A stretch of 64,000 nucleotides of DNA from Bacteroidota bacterium (GTDB lineage: Bacteria; Bacteroidota; Ignavibacteria; Kapaibacteriales; UBA2268). The stretch is taken from NCBI GenBank assembly GCA_004322215.1, contig SCSM01000036.1, positions 62,001 through 126,000 of the forward strand, read 5' to 3'. Every line of letters begins with the position of its first letter. Position 1 is the stretch's first letter. Shown one piece after another: positions 43,943-54,400 of this stretch. The notes beneath the pieces were generated by a model. That model was not told where the DNA came from, did not search any database, and was given only the letters and a program-made list of their open reading frames with translations. A program made the translations under genes and the position numbers.

Positions 43943-45238
43943 ATGCAACAAAATTACGTTAGTCAGAGAAATACTTACAAATTGCTGGAAAAGCTGACAT
44001 CGCAGAAATTCAAAACCGAAATCAGCTTGCTTAAATCGCTAGTCAAAGATGTTGTCAATCACAAAGAATTCGGTATCATCGGCGGCAGAATCTGGGAATT
44101 GAATCCACAGGAATATTCTTATAATTTATGTTACCAGTTTGGGAAAGTTGATAAAATTCCGAAAGGATATTCTCTTTCAATTGAAAACCAACCGGTGCTT
44201 AACAAACTGCTGAAACAAAGAACCATACTAAATTATGAATCTGATGAACTTTTGAAATTGAAAGGGATTTATTCTTATTCGATTACGGGTGTAGGCGAAC
44301 TTATCAGGTTAAGAGGAGGGAAATATTATAAATATGCATTAGCGTTCAATTCTCCGGAAATGCTTCAAAGCTTTTATGAGACACTTAACATTATCAGTGG
44401 AATTGCAACTATTGCGATAAGAGGAATTTCCGGTTTCTCAGTTGAAAAGAAGATTCGCAGGGATTTGTTCAAAGCATCAGAAATCCAGAGAAACTTATTG
44501 CCGGAACACAAAATCAGGTTTCTCGATTATGATATTTACGGAATTTGTACACCCGATAGTGAAGTCGGAGGTGATTACTTCGATTATCTGAGAAATGTTT
44601 ATGAAGGCGAAGAAAACCTCGGAATAGTAATTGCAGATGCTTCGAGTAAAGGATTGCCTGCAGCGATTCAGGCATTGTTCGTATCGGGTGCAATAAGGAT
44701 GGGAACGCGTTTCGCCACAAAAATCACTCATCTCTTCTCACGGCTGAATACACTCATTTGGGAAACATTTGTCTATGAAAGATTCGTTACATTGTTTTAT
44801 TGCGAATTGACACAGGCGTCTAACAGGTTACTGTTGTATGCCAATGCAGGACATTGTGCTCCGATTCATTACAGACCGGCAAATGACAGTTTTATGATGC
44901 TGGAAGCCACTGGTGCTATGCTGGGATTGACGGAACACCAGAGTTTCAGAGTCGAAAACATACGTATGCATCCTGGTGATGTTCTTGTATTATATACTGA
45001 CGGAATCACCGAAAGCCAGGATGAGAACGGATTAATGTACGGTGAAGAAAGATTGTTGGAATTAATCAGAAAGAATTATAATGAAACATCGGAGAACATT
45101 GCTCTTGCAATCATAGAAGATGTACAGAAATACACCTCCGAATCGCTTTATAATGATGACAAGACACTCGTAGTAATCAAGAGGGATTTAGCCGAACAAC
45201 CGGAAATGACAGAAATTTCGAAAGCGTCAATTATTTGA
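43943..45238 (+). CDS. SpoIIE/RsbU-type PP2C protein phosphatase
   Basis: 431 residues. The N-terminal 180 residues look like a GAF-type sensor (YNLCYQFGKVDKIPKGYSL..., YALAFNSPEMLQSFYETLNIISGIATIAI). A linker helix KKIRRDLFKASEIQRNLLPE leads to the PPM/SpoIIE core: EVGGDYFDY (metal Asp), IADASSKGLPAA, LYCELTQASNRLLLYANAGHCAPIHY, LYTDGITESQDENG and DDKTLVVIK. Such enzymes dephosphorylate anti-anti-sigma proteins in partner-switching, but no STAS or HPK-type partner is adjacent, so the substrate is unknown. Confidence 0.92.
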   Translation: MQQNYVSQRNTYKLLEKLTSQKFKTEISLLKSLVKDVVNHKEFGIIGGRIWELNPQEYSYNLCYQFGKVDKIPKGYSLSIENQPVLNKLLKQRTILNYESDELLKLKGIYSYSITGVGELIRLRGGKYYKYALAFNSPEMLQSFYETLNIISGIATIAIRGISGFSVEKKIRRDLFKASEIQRNLLPEHKIRFLDYDIYGICTPDSEVGGDYFDYLRNVYEGEENLGIVIADASSKGLPAAIQALFVSGAIRMGTRFATKITHLFSRLNTLIWETFVYERFVTLFYCELTQASNRLLLYANAGHCAPIHYRPANDSFMMLEATGAMLGLTEHQSFRVENIRMHPGDVLVLYTDGITESQDENGLMYGEERLLELIRKNYNETSENIALAIIEDVQKYTSESLYNDDKTLVVIKRDLAEQPEMTEISKASII

Positions 45239-45259
45239 TTGATAATTGAGAATTAATTA

Positions 45260-45575
45260 TTCCTTCAGCTTTTGGTGAGGGAATGGATTGGATTAATCTC
45301 AGAAGTTGTTCAGTATCAGGGACATCTGTTAAACGCAATTTACCGTCCATTGCCTTCATTTTCAAAGCGTGACATTTTGTCACGGTTTCATTTCCTTTAG
45401 CTTTCAACCTTTCTTTAAGTTTTCACCAATAAGCTTGAGGATTTATACTATCAGTTAAAATAAGTATTACATCAACAATATAGAAATACCACATCTCTTT
45501 TTCTTCGTCCCAGTGTGTGCGGATTTTCTTGCTTTCGAATAGCCCGATGTAGCTCTTATTTTTTTGTAGTATTCA
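45260..45575 (-). pseudogene. BRO-family protein fragment
   Basis: On the minus strand one frame reads LFESKKIRTHWDEEKEMWYF, YIVDVILILTDSINPQAYW, a stop, then KLKERLKAKGNETVTKCHALKM, KAMDGKLRLTDVPDTEQL and LRLIQSIPSPKAE. This is the N-terminal part of the BRO/antirepressor-like family found in phages and genomic islands. There is no start codon (a stop lies upstream), a nonsense codon after AYW, and the sequence ends where the family continues. It occupies most of the 478-bp gap between the phosphatase and yfhO-like genes. Confidence 0.75.
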
Positions 45576-45716
45576 ATTGATATCAAATATTTGAACAAAA
45601 ATAAGTAATTGCCACTGTTATTAATCCAAAAATTATACACATTTTTTTTTCAAAAGTTAATATATTGCATTTCTTTTTAAGAACTATACTTATTTTGTTA
45701 CATTTACGGATTAATT

Positions 45717-48242
45717 ATGGCAAAGACAGTACAGCCGAAGAAGGTAATTCAGGAAAAACAGAAGCCACCGATAATACCTGAAAAGTACCAGGATATATTT
45801 TACATTGTCCTGTTGATTCTATTGATTTTCGGGTTTTTCTCACCTGCTATTTTCGGCGGTGGATTCAATGCGATGGATAATGCTGCATCGGAGAGTTTCA
45901 AGACTTATCTCGAACAGGCAAATAAAGACGGGAAATTTCCATTATGGATACCATACATTTTCAGCGGTATGCCAAGCTATGCATCACTTTTGACAACAGG
46001 AGCGAGAAGCTGGGATATAATCTCGATGATATTCATTGGTGCAACGAAATTTGTAGGAACACTTTTCAGCAGTGATGTTGCACGTGTAAGCTGTTTCTAC
46101 GTGATGTATGCACTCGGAATGTACTGGTTGATGAGATTCAAAAAACACGCAAGGTTTGTGGCTTTCTTTACTGCTTTTGCAGCGGTGTTTTCGACTTATG
46201 TAATTACATGGATTATGATTGGGCATAATACTAAACCGATTGTTTTTGCAATGTTCCCTTTCATTATTTTATTTCTCGAGAAGCTGAAAGAAAGATTTTC
46301 ACTTGTATATGCTGTATTAATGGTATTTGCTGTTCATATAATGATGCTCGGAAGCCATCTTCAAATGATATTCTATGGATTCTGTGCTTTCGGATTATAT
46401 ATTTTATTTGAATTGCTTCACTCACTATTCACAAAAAAGAATGTACTGGGTATAATTAGGTCTGCCGTTATTCTGGCTGCTGCAGGGGGCTTGGCTTTTG
46501 TGCTTTCAGCAGACCGGTATTTTAGCACAATGGAATATACTCCTTATTCAACACGCGGCTCTGCTCCAATTGTTAAGACCGAGAAACAGCATCAGGATGC
46601 ATCAGGCGGTAACGATTACGATTATGCAACTATGTGGTCATTCAGTCCACAGGAGACAATGACTTTTCTTGTACCGAACTATTTCGGATTCGGACGTCTC
46701 GAATATAAAGGAGAATTATCGCAAAACAGGCCTGTGCAGGTTTCGACTTATTTTGGACAGAAAGAATCGGAAGACTCACCGCCTTATATGGGAATACTTG
46801 TATTAGGGCTTGGAATAATCGGATTTATTATGTTCAGGAAAGACCCGTTCATTCAGTTTCTGCTTGTCCTGTCTGTATTTTCACTTTTACTTTCATTCGG
46901 AAAAACTTTACCGGTTTTGTATGATTTATTCTTCAATTTGGTGCCGAGCTTCAACAAATTCAGAGCACCAAGCATGGCATTAGCTCTAATGCACTTTGCA
47001 TTTCCAATCCTTGCCGGATATGGATTGACAGCAATACTGAATTGGAGGAAAAAACTTGAAGATTCAGATAAGAAGGTCCTTTATGGGGGAATAATAGCTG
47101 CAGGTGCATTTCTTGTGATTGGATTTCTTTATTCAGGTGCATTCAAGACATCGTATATGGATTCTTTCACCGAAAGTGCTGTCGGACAGAAATTTCCGGC
47201 AGAGCTGCATGACTTTGTATGGTCGAATATGATTAACGATTGGTATATTACTGCGTTGATTGCTTTTGTAATAGGATTGATAGCATTATTTTATGTGAGG
47301 AAGAAAATCGGAACAGGAATATTTTATTCTACTGTTGCAATTCTGCTTGTATTCGATATGTGGCGAGTGGATTACCGTCCGATGGAAGTTGCCGATAAAC
47401 CTATTCAGCAGGAAATTTTCAAGCGAACGGATGTAATAGATTTTCTAAAGAGTGATAAATCAATTTACAGAATAGCTGATTTTGTGTCCCAGCCGGCAAA
47501 TGTCCCTGCATTCTTCATGCTCGAAAATGTAAATGGTTATCATGCCGCTAAAATGAGAATATACCAGGATTTAATGGATGTTGCCAATCTGGACCAGGCA
47601 GCCGGTTCGACATCGGTTGTTTATAATCCAATGCTTTGGAATCTTATGAATGTAAAGTACCTGATTGCAGAGGGCAAAATTTATGAAGGATTGGAACCGG
47701 TATTCCAGTCCCGACAATCGAAGTCTTTCGTTTTTCAGAATCCCGGCTACTTACCAAGGACATTTTTTGTAAAATCGGCACAAGTTGCAAAACAGATGGA
47801 TATCCTGAAACATTTGAAGGATGGAGATTTCAATCCTAAAGAATTAGCATATATTGAAAAAGCATTACCTTTACAGATTGATGTGCCGGATTCAACATGC
47901 TATTCAAAAGTTTTGACTCATAAAAATGAGTATATTAAGATTGAAGCACAGGCAAGCGGGAATAACCTGTTGTATATCAGTGAGATTTATTATCCTGTCA
48001 GTTGGAAAGCATATATTGACAATAAAGAAGTGCCGATTTACAAAACGAATTTCGCTTTCCGTTCAGTCATAGTGCCAAAGGGTAAGCACACAATTGAAAT
48101 GAAATTTGAATCGAAGAAATTTGAAATGGGAAAAACATTAAGTATGATTACTGGAATTATCTTAAATCTTCTGGTGATTGTTGCAGTGCTGATTGAAATC
48201 CGAAGAAGAAAGACGACGAAAGAATTGACAAGCGAAAATTAA
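45717..48242 (+). CDS. YfhO-family multi-pass membrane protein
   Basis: 841 residues. About a dozen hydrophobic helices in the first 540 residues (IFYIVLLILLIFGFFSPAIF, YVMYALGMYWLMRF, FPFIILFLEKL, AVHIMMLGSHLQMIFYGFC), large periplasmic loops, then a soluble domain and a C-terminal TM (MITGIILNLLVIVAVLIEI). FNAMDNAASESFKTYLEQ and PLWIPYIFSGMPSYASL are typical YfhO features, and the late YYPVSWKAYIDNKEVPIYKTNFAFRSVIVPKGKHTIEM is the conserved end. A GT-C-like glycosyltransferase role is known for some members (lipoteichoic acid decoration in Firmicutes); here it may act on surface glycans. Confidence 0.88.
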   Translation: MAKTVQPKKVIQEKQKPPIIPEKYQDIFYIVLLILLIFGFFSPAIFGGGFNAMDNAASESFKTYLEQANKDGKFPLWIPYIFSGMPSYASLLTTGARSWDIISMIFIGATKFVGTLFSSDVARVSCFYVMYALGMYWLMRFKKHARFVAFFTAFAAVFSTYVITWIMIGHNTKPIVFAMFPFIILFLEKLKERFSLVYAVLMVFAVHIMMLGSHLQMIFYGFCAFGLYILFELLHSLFTKKNVLGIIRSAVILAAAGGLAFVLSADRYFSTMEYTPYSTRGSAPIVKTEKQHQDASGGNDYDYATMWSFSPQETMTFLVPNYFGFGRLEYKGELSQNRPVQVSTYFGQKESEDSPPYMGILVLGLGIIGFIMFRKDPFIQFLLVLSVFSLLLSFGKTLPVLYDLFFNLVPSFNKFRAPSMALALMHFAFPILAGYGLTAILNWRKKLEDSDKKVLYGGIIAAGAFLVIGFLYSGAFKTSYMDSFTESAVGQKFPAELHDFVWSNMINDWYITALIAFVIGLIALFYVRKKIGTGIFYSTVAILLVFDMWRVDYRPMEVADKPIQQEIFKRTDVIDFLKSDKSIYRIADFVSQPANVPAFFMLENVNGYHAAKMRIYQDLMDVANLDQAAGSTSVVYNPMLWNLMNVKYLIAEGKIYEGLEPVFQSRQSKSFVFQNPGYLPRTFFVKSAQVAKQMDILKHLKDGDFNPKELAYIEKALPLQIDVPDSTCYSKVLTHKNEYIKIEAQASGNNLLYISEIYYPVSWKAYIDNKEVPIYKTNFAFRSVIVPKGKHTIEMKFESKKFEMGKTLSMITGIILNLLVIVAVLIEIRRRKTTKELTSEN

Positions 48243-48243
48243 G

Positions 48244-48317
48244 AAATAGCAAATAGATAATAGAAGATAGAAAATAGAAAATGGAAGATAGGAATTGAGA
48301 AATAGGAGATAGAATAA
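48244..48317. repeat. low-complexity AATAGA-type tandem region
   Basis: A run of imperfect units built on AATAGAAGATA and close variants in the 188-bp gap after the yfhO-like gene. The following bases carry a degenerate CTGAAC.../TTCAG palindrome remnant. No function proposed. Confidence 0.5.
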
Positions 48318-48430
48318 ATGTCTTTCTGAACCTTGTGCTGAATTTATTTCAGTATTGGTTCAGTATCTATTTGAATTTATAATAAGGATATTGAAAAGAA
48401 ATCAGCATTATAAAAAATAAATTATAAATA

Positions 48431-49027
48431 ATGACAGATATAGAATTAATAAAATGGTGTGAAGAAGAAGCAAAAGGAAAAAAATATATTACTTTTACTG
48501 AGGATATATTTTTGTCATTGAGTTTGGCTCAATCTGAATTGATTGTAAAGAAATTCGGCTCGAACACTTTGCTTATGCTTCCTGAAAAGGAAATCAGCTT
48601 TTTCAATTGGCTGAAAGAACAAGCTCCCGAAGTCTGGGATGACCTCTGGGGAAATTTAGAGATAGGCGAAGAGCTTTATACTGTTGCAATCGGGTTTTTA
48701 CCCAAACTGTTGGAAAAGGCAAGAGGATTCCCAATTTGTGATTTATTGAACAGCGACAATTATTATTTTACGAAATCTCATATAATAACTCCCGAATCGG
48801 AGATGATGCTCGATTCGGTTAAAGAACGTTTCATGGCTCATCAGCCATTGACTATCGGGCAATTGCTGATTCTTGAAATATCGGTTGCTCCGATTGATAT
48901 TTGGCGTTTCGCTTACAATCATAATCTTAAAATCGAGGATGTGAAAAAAGCAGTTGAGAATCTTGTCGAAGATAAAGTGTTGATTCACCTTAATAAAGCA
49001 GAACATCTCGCCGCTTTTGTTGAATAG
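48431..49027 (+). CDS. cytosolic protein of unknown function
   Basis: 198 residues, no signal or TM. I do not recognise a family. The first part (LIKWCEEEAKGKKYITFTEDIFLSLS) and middle (FFNWLKEQAPEVWDDLWGNL) are helical and Trp-rich. The end (APIDIWRFAYNHNLKIEDVKKAVENLVEDKVLIHLN) could be a small winged helix. It precedes lysC by 15 bp on the same strand, so the two may be one transcription unit. Confidence 0.65.
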   Translation: MTDIELIKWCEEEAKGKKYITFTEDIFLSLSLAQSELIVKKFGSNTLLMLPEKEISFFNWLKEQAPEVWDDLWGNLEIGEELYTVAIGFLPKLLEKARGFPICDLLNSDNYYFTKSHIITPESEMMLDSVKERFMAHQPLTIGQLLILEISVAPIDIWRFAYNHNLKIEDVKKAVENLVEDKVLIHLNKAEHLAAFVE

Positions 49028-49042
49028 ACAATAAATATAATT

Positions 49043-50422
49043 ATGAAAAAAAGAAATTCAAGTATAATAGTGATGAAATTCGGAGGCACATCCGTAAAGA
49101 ATGCTTCTGCAATGCAGAATGTGCTTGAAATTGTCAAATCAAGAAAAGAGCAGAATCCTGTCGTTGTGCTTTCCGCTTGTTCAGGGATAACAGATAAACT
49201 CATCAGGTTAATTCAGGATGCATCAAAAAAACCTGCAAAAATAATGATGAAGGAAATTGAGGCAATTGAAATTCATCATCTCAATATAATAGAAGAATTA
49301 ATAAGAAAAAAAGAAATAAAAAAGCATTGTTCCGAAAATGTGCAAAACATGATTCAACAATTGGTTCTTCTCGTTGAGGGAGTTTCTTTACTCAGAGAAT
49401 GTACACCACGTTCTTTGGATGCAGCAGTATCTTTCGGTGAATTGTTATCATCAACAATTTTTGAAGCGGCTTGCAGGGACAAAAAGCTTGATTCAGTGTT
49501 TCTCGATGCCAGGCATGTTATGAAAACCAACAGCGACTTTACCCAGGCATCAGTTGATTTCAAAGAGACAAAAAATCTGGCAAATAAAAATATATATCCT
49601 TTATCCAATAAAAGAAAAATCATTATCACCCAGGGCTTCATTGGAAGTGATGATAACGGAGTAACAACTACTCTTGGAAGAGGCGGTTCCGATTACACAG
49701 CGGCGGTTCTGGGTTCAGTATTGAATACAGATGAAATCCAGATTTGGACTGACGTAAACGGAGTATTATCAGCGGACCCGCGAATAGTTCATAATGCGGT
49801 TACAATTCCTGAAATGAGCTTCGATGAGATTAGAGAATTATCATATTATGGAGCAAAGGTACTACATCCGGATACTATTAAACCTGCAATACTGCGAAAA
49901 ATACCTGTCAGAGTGCTTAATACTTTTCATCCGGAAAATGAAGGGACATTAATTACTCCGGGTACAAAAGTAAAATCCGCAAGAATAAGAGCAGTGCATC
50001 TGAAAAAGAATTGTATTAATCTGTCTGTTGAAGTACCTCACACTCAAAATCCTGAAATACAAGCATTTGAAATATTATCGCAGGTTTACAAATCCGGAAT
50101 AAAAATAGTTTCAACTTCCATCGTTGATAATAAAATATTTGTCACAATTGATAATCCGAATGAATCTACTTATAATTCAATTAAGAATATATTATACGGA
50201 TTTGATTATAAGATTGAAAATGTCAGTTTACTCTGTATTTGCGGTGTGAATCTTCTTAAAGATTCGGATATTTTACAAAAAGTCACAATTATTTTAAACA
50301 GGTTCGAACCGAAATCAGTATTATATGGTTTTTCATCAAATTCTTTGATTGTTTCAGTACCGAATGGAAATGGTGCTGGAGCATTGAATGCGGTTCATAA
50401 GTTGATATTGGATGATAAATAA
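49043..50422 (+). CDS. lysC: aspartate kinase
   Basis: Phosphorylates aspartate at the head of the lysine/threonine/methionine pathway. 459 residues, monofunctional. VMKFGGTSVKNASAM is the kinase N-terminal signature; SLDAAVSFGELLSSTIF, TTLGRGGSDYTAAVLGS, IWTDVNGVLSADPR and SYYGAKVLHPDTIKPA complete the catalytic domain. The last 150 residues carry two ACT-like units (NLSVEVPHTQNPEIQAFEILSQVYKSGIKIVSTS, with a second weaker one), the usual feedback sites. It follows the unknown gene by 15 bp. Confidence 0.95.
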   Translation: MKKRNSSIIVMKFGGTSVKNASAMQNVLEIVKSRKEQNPVVVLSACSGITDKLIRLIQDASKKPAKIMMKEIEAIEIHHLNIIEELIRKKEIKKHCSENVQNMIQQLVLLVEGVSLLRECTPRSLDAAVSFGELLSSTIFEAACRDKKLDSVFLDARHVMKTNSDFTQASVDFKETKNLANKNIYPLSNKRKIIITQGFIGSDDNGVTTTLGRGGSDYTAAVLGSVLNTDEIQIWTDVNGVLSADPRIVHNAVTIPEMSFDEIRELSYYGAKVLHPDTIKPAILRKIPVRVLNTFHPENEGTLITPGTKVKSARIRAVHLKKNCINLSVEVPHTQNPEIQAFEILSQVYKSGIKIVSTSIVDNKIFVTIDNPNESTYNSIKNILYGFDYKIENVSLLCICGVNLLKDSDILQKVTIILNRFEPKSVLYGFSSNSLIVSVPNGNGAGALNAVHKLILDDK

Positions 50423-50490
50423 AACAAAGCGATTATAATTTGAAATATAATTTAATTTATTTATTTTAGGATTGTTATAAACTTAGTTTT

Positions 50491-50679
50491 ATGATGAAAG
50501 TCAAGGAAGTTATTAAACTTATTGAGAAAGATGGATGGGTGCTTGAAAGAATAAGAGGTAGTCATCGTCATTTTACTCATCAGACAAAAAAAGGTATTGT
50601 AACAGTTCCTGGAAAATTGAGTTCCGATTTGGCACCGGGGACATTAAATAGTATTTTAAAACAATCAGGATTAAAATGA
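50491..50679 (+). CDS. hicA: HicA-family toxin
   Basis: 62 residues (second Met is also a possible start). KVKEVIKLIEKDGWVLERIRGSHRHFTH carries the dsRNA-binding-like fold with the catalytic His in GSHRHF (His25), followed by GIVTVPGKLSSDLAPGTLNSILKQSG, the typical HicA ending. An mRNA-cleaving toxin. The gene overlaps hicB by 4 bp. Confidence 0.93.
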   Translation: MMKVKEVIKLIEKDGWVLERIRGSHRHFTHQTKKGIVTVPGKLSSDLAPGTLNSILKQSGLK

Positions 50680-50927
50680 TAAATAGATATCTGATAATAA
50701 TTGAAAAGACATCTACCGGTTACTCTGCATACTCACCTGATGTTGATGGCTGTGTGGCTGTTGGTGAAACTAAAAAAGAGTGTGAAAAGAATATGAAAGA
50801 AGCACTTCAGTATCATATTGAATTTATGATCGAAAAGGGCTATGAAATTCCAAAACCAAAATCAAGAGCCGCTGAATTTATTAATTTACAATTTAAGAAA
50901 GTATCCCAAACTGCAGCAGTACTTTAA
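50676..50927 (+). CDS. hicB: HicB-family antitoxin
   Basis: 83 residues. YLIIIEKTSTGYSAYSPDVDGCVAVGETKKECEKNMKEALQYHIEFM is the partially degraded RNase H-like HicB domain. No C-terminal DNA-binding HTH is apparent; the end (KSRAAEFINLQFKKVSQTAAVL) is short, so autoregulation may be weak or depend on another factor. Translationally coupled to hicA. Confidence 0.92.
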   Translation: MINRYLIIIEKTSTGYSAYSPDVDGCVAVGETKKECEKNMKEALQYHIEFMIEKGYEIPKPKSRAAEFINLQFKKVSQTAAVL

Positions 50928-51013
50928 AAACTATTATCTCAATATAACTTTTCGTGTGGTGTTCGTGGGAAATATGCAAAGAGATTGACAAACTATAAAT
51001 AATCAAATTTGTT

Positions 51014-51235
51014 ATGGATAAAAATGCATATAAATACGAAATAATACTTTATTGGAGCAAAGAGGATAATTGCTTTGTAGCAGAAATTCCTGAGTTGCCG
51101 GGATGTATAAGCCATGGAAAAACAGAAGTTGAAACGATTGAAAATATAAGAATTGCTCAAAAGCTTTGGCTTGGCACAGCGAATGAATTTGGTGACCCGG
51201 TCCCTGAACCGAAAGGAAGATTGATTTTTGTTTGA
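51014..51235 (+). CDS. orphan HicB-like small protein
   Basis: 73 residues: YKYEIILYWSKEDNCFVAEIPELPGCISHGKTEVETIENIRIAQKLWLGTA is the HicB-like fold again (E.PELPGC..G.T..EA). No HicA-type toxin follows; the next gene is 165 bp away. It may be a spare antitoxin or a different regulator. It lies 86 bp after hicB but is clearly not a copy of it. Confidence 0.85.
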   Translation: MDKNAYKYEIILYWSKEDNCFVAEIPELPGCISHGKTEVETIENIRIAQKLWLGTANEFGDPVPEPKGRLIFV

Positions 51236-51400
51236 TTAGGTAAAGAAATATAAATTTTGTCAAAATTCTCCGATATTTTATATTCTCTGCAATTATTCGT
51301 GAGCATACGCAACAAATCTGCAATTCAAACGTATTATTAATATTTTTTAATTAAGATTATAGACAAAATTCATTTCTATTTTTAAATTTAGGTGTTTTTT

Positions 51401-54400
51401 ATGAGAAAAGCTGCAATTGTTACATTCATTTTATCATTTCTGTTCACCTGTGTTTCCTTTGCAGGTGAAGGAAGAATTCTACGATTCCCGAATGTGTCGG
51501 AAACGCAAATCACATTTGCTCACGGAGGAGATATTTATGTTGTTTCCAAATCCGGTGGATTGGCAAGAAAAATCACAAATTCCGAAGGATTAGAACTTTT
51601 CCCGAGATTTTCACCCGATGGGACACAAATCGCTTTTATCGGTGAGTATGACGGCAATAGGGAAATTTATGTTGTCCCAAGTACAGGCGGAGAGCCAAAA
51701 AGAATTACTTATAGCATGGACATTCCGGGTGTTGCCGAGAGAATGGGACCAGATAAAATCATAATGCAGTGGTCAAACGACGGAAAGAAAATACTTTACC
51801 GTTCTCGCCACGAGATGTGGAACTCAATGTGCGGGAAATTGTATTATGCTCCTTTGAACGGTGGGCTTCCTGAGGAAGTACCCTTACCAAGAAGTGGATT
51901 TGCATCCCTCTCCCCAGATGGTAATAAAATAGCTTACAACAGGGTATTTCGTGAATTCCGCCCCTGGAAACGCTATCGGGGTGGTCAGGCAGACGACATC
52001 TGGATTTATGATTTCAAGACCAAAAAAGTTGAGAACATAAGCAACAATCCTGCGCAGGACATTATCCCGATGTGGTACAAAGATAAAATCTATTATCTTT
52101 CCGACAGGGACCACAGATTGAATCTTTTCGTTTACGATTTGAATACGAAACAAACAAAAAAGCTTACAAATTTTGACAAATATGATTGTAAATTCCCATC
52201 GCTCGGAGCTGGACAGATAGTATTTGAAAACGGCGGTTACATTTACCTTATGGACCTTGCAACAGAACAGGCGAAGAAAGTTGACATTGAATTGGGAGAT
52301 GACAATCTCGAAGCAAGAACAAGATTTGTTGACATTAAAAAGAATATTACCAACTTCGAGATTGCACCGGATGGTAACAGGGCTTTATTCGGGGCAAGAG
52401 GAGATGTATTCACTGTTCCTGCTGAAAAAGGGAATATCAGGAATCTGACACAGACATCCGGTGTACACGAAAGAAGCTCTATATGGTCGCCCGATGGCAA
52501 ATGGATTGCTTTCCTGAGCGATAAAACCGGCGAGTTTGAGATTTATATAATTAAACCAGATGGCACAGAATTAACTCAACTCACAAATGATGCAAAATCA
52601 TACAGGTACAACCTGAAGTGGTCTCCTGACAGCAAGAAAATTCTTACTTCCGACAAATCAATGAGATTGTATTATATTGATATTGATTCAAAAAAGGAAA
52701 CAGAAGTAGCAAAATCGGATTATTGGGAAATTACTGATTATAACTGGTCAACTGACAATAAATGGATTGCATACATGGATGCATTCGACAAAAACAATTT
52801 CGGTGTGATTTACCTTTATTCGCTGTCAAATGAAAAGAAATACCAGGTTTCGGATGAATTCTTTAACAGCGCCGAGCCGGTATTTTCGAAAGACGGTAAA
52901 TATCTGTTCTTTACTTCAAACAGGGATTTCAAGCCGACACTGGGCAACTTTGAGTTGAGTTATACATACAATGATATGACAGAGATTTTTGCTGTAACAT
53001 TGCAGGACACGCTGCAATCACCTTTCAAATTTGAAAGCGATGAAGTAAAAGTTAAAGATGAAGCAAAGAAAGATGAAGACAAATCACCGGATAAGAAATC
53101 CAAAAAAAATGAAGATAAGGATGAATCCAAAGATATTAAAATAGACCTCGATGGAATAAAAAACAGAATCTTTCAGTTACCACTACCGGGGGCAAATTAC
53201 TGGCATTTAACATCTGTTAACGATAAACTTTATTTTATTCAAAGCGTGGAAGGTAAAGAACCGGTTTTGAAAAGCTATGACCTAAAAGACAAAGAAGATA
53301 ATGAAGTCGGAAGTTTTTCAGGTTATGAAATTTCGAATGACGGAAAGAAAATTCTGTTTGAATCGCATGGGGATTACTATTTGACCGGGCTAAAAGAAAA
53401 AGTTAAACCTGACCAAAAAGATAAACTGAATCTAAGCGATTTGAAAGTCGAACTGAACAGGAAAGAAGAATGGACACAGATATTCAATGAAGTCTGGCGT
53501 CAAATGCGCGATTTCTTCTACGACCCGAATATGCACGGTGTTGACTGGAAAGCAATGCATGATTTATATGCCGAAGAATTGCCTTATGTAACACACAGAA
53601 CAGATTTGAATTATTTATTAAGCGAAATGAACAGCGAGCTTAATGTCGGTCACGCTTATGTAGGCGGCGGCGAAATGTCTAATGTTGACAGAGTGCCAAT
53701 CGGTTTACTCGGAGCTGAAATCGAATTCGACAGCAAAACCGGTATGTATAAATTCAAAAAGATTTATGATGGCAGGAATTGGGATGAAGATACCCGTTCA
53801 CCACTAAAGGACCCGGGTATTGATGTTAAAAATGGTGATTATCTTATTTCGATTGACGGCATTAAGCTTGACGGTGGTATGAATCCTTACAAAGTATTGC
53901 TCAATAAAGCGAATAAATTTGTTTCGTTGAAAATAAATTCCAAGCCCTCAGAAGATGGAGCGAAAGAATATAATATCAAGACCATTTCGAGTGAGAAAGG
54001 ACTTGTTTATTATAATTGGGTTGAGGAAAACAGAAGAAAAGTTGATTCGATGACAAATGGTAAAGTCGGGTATGTACAAATACCGGACATGAGCTTACAG
54101 GGATTGAATGAGTTTGTAAAATATTTCTATCCCCAAGTCAAAAAGGAAGCTTTGATTGTTGATGACCGTTACAACGGAGGCGGCTTCGTTTCTTCGATGA
54201 TAATAGAGCGGCTTCGCAGAGTGATGACAATGGCTGCAATTGCAAGAAATCAGAAGTTTGCAGATACTTATCCTGACGGAGTTTTTAATGGACCTATGGT
54301 GCTTTTATTGAATGAAATTTCTGCATCTGACGGAGATTTGTTTCCGTATCAATTCAAGAAAGCCGGGTTGGGAAAATTGATTGGAAAGAGAAGTTGGGGC

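Noticed and set aside
48311..48350. degenerate CTGAAC/TTCAG palindromes resembling the REP-like pairs
   Set aside because: Too many mismatches to call a third copy; mentioned only with the low-complexity repeat.
53033..53150. Lys/Asp/Glu-rich run in the tricorn-type protein as a possible frameshift artefact
   Set aside because: The frame continues cleanly on both sides and charged inserts are common between propeller and core domains of this family.
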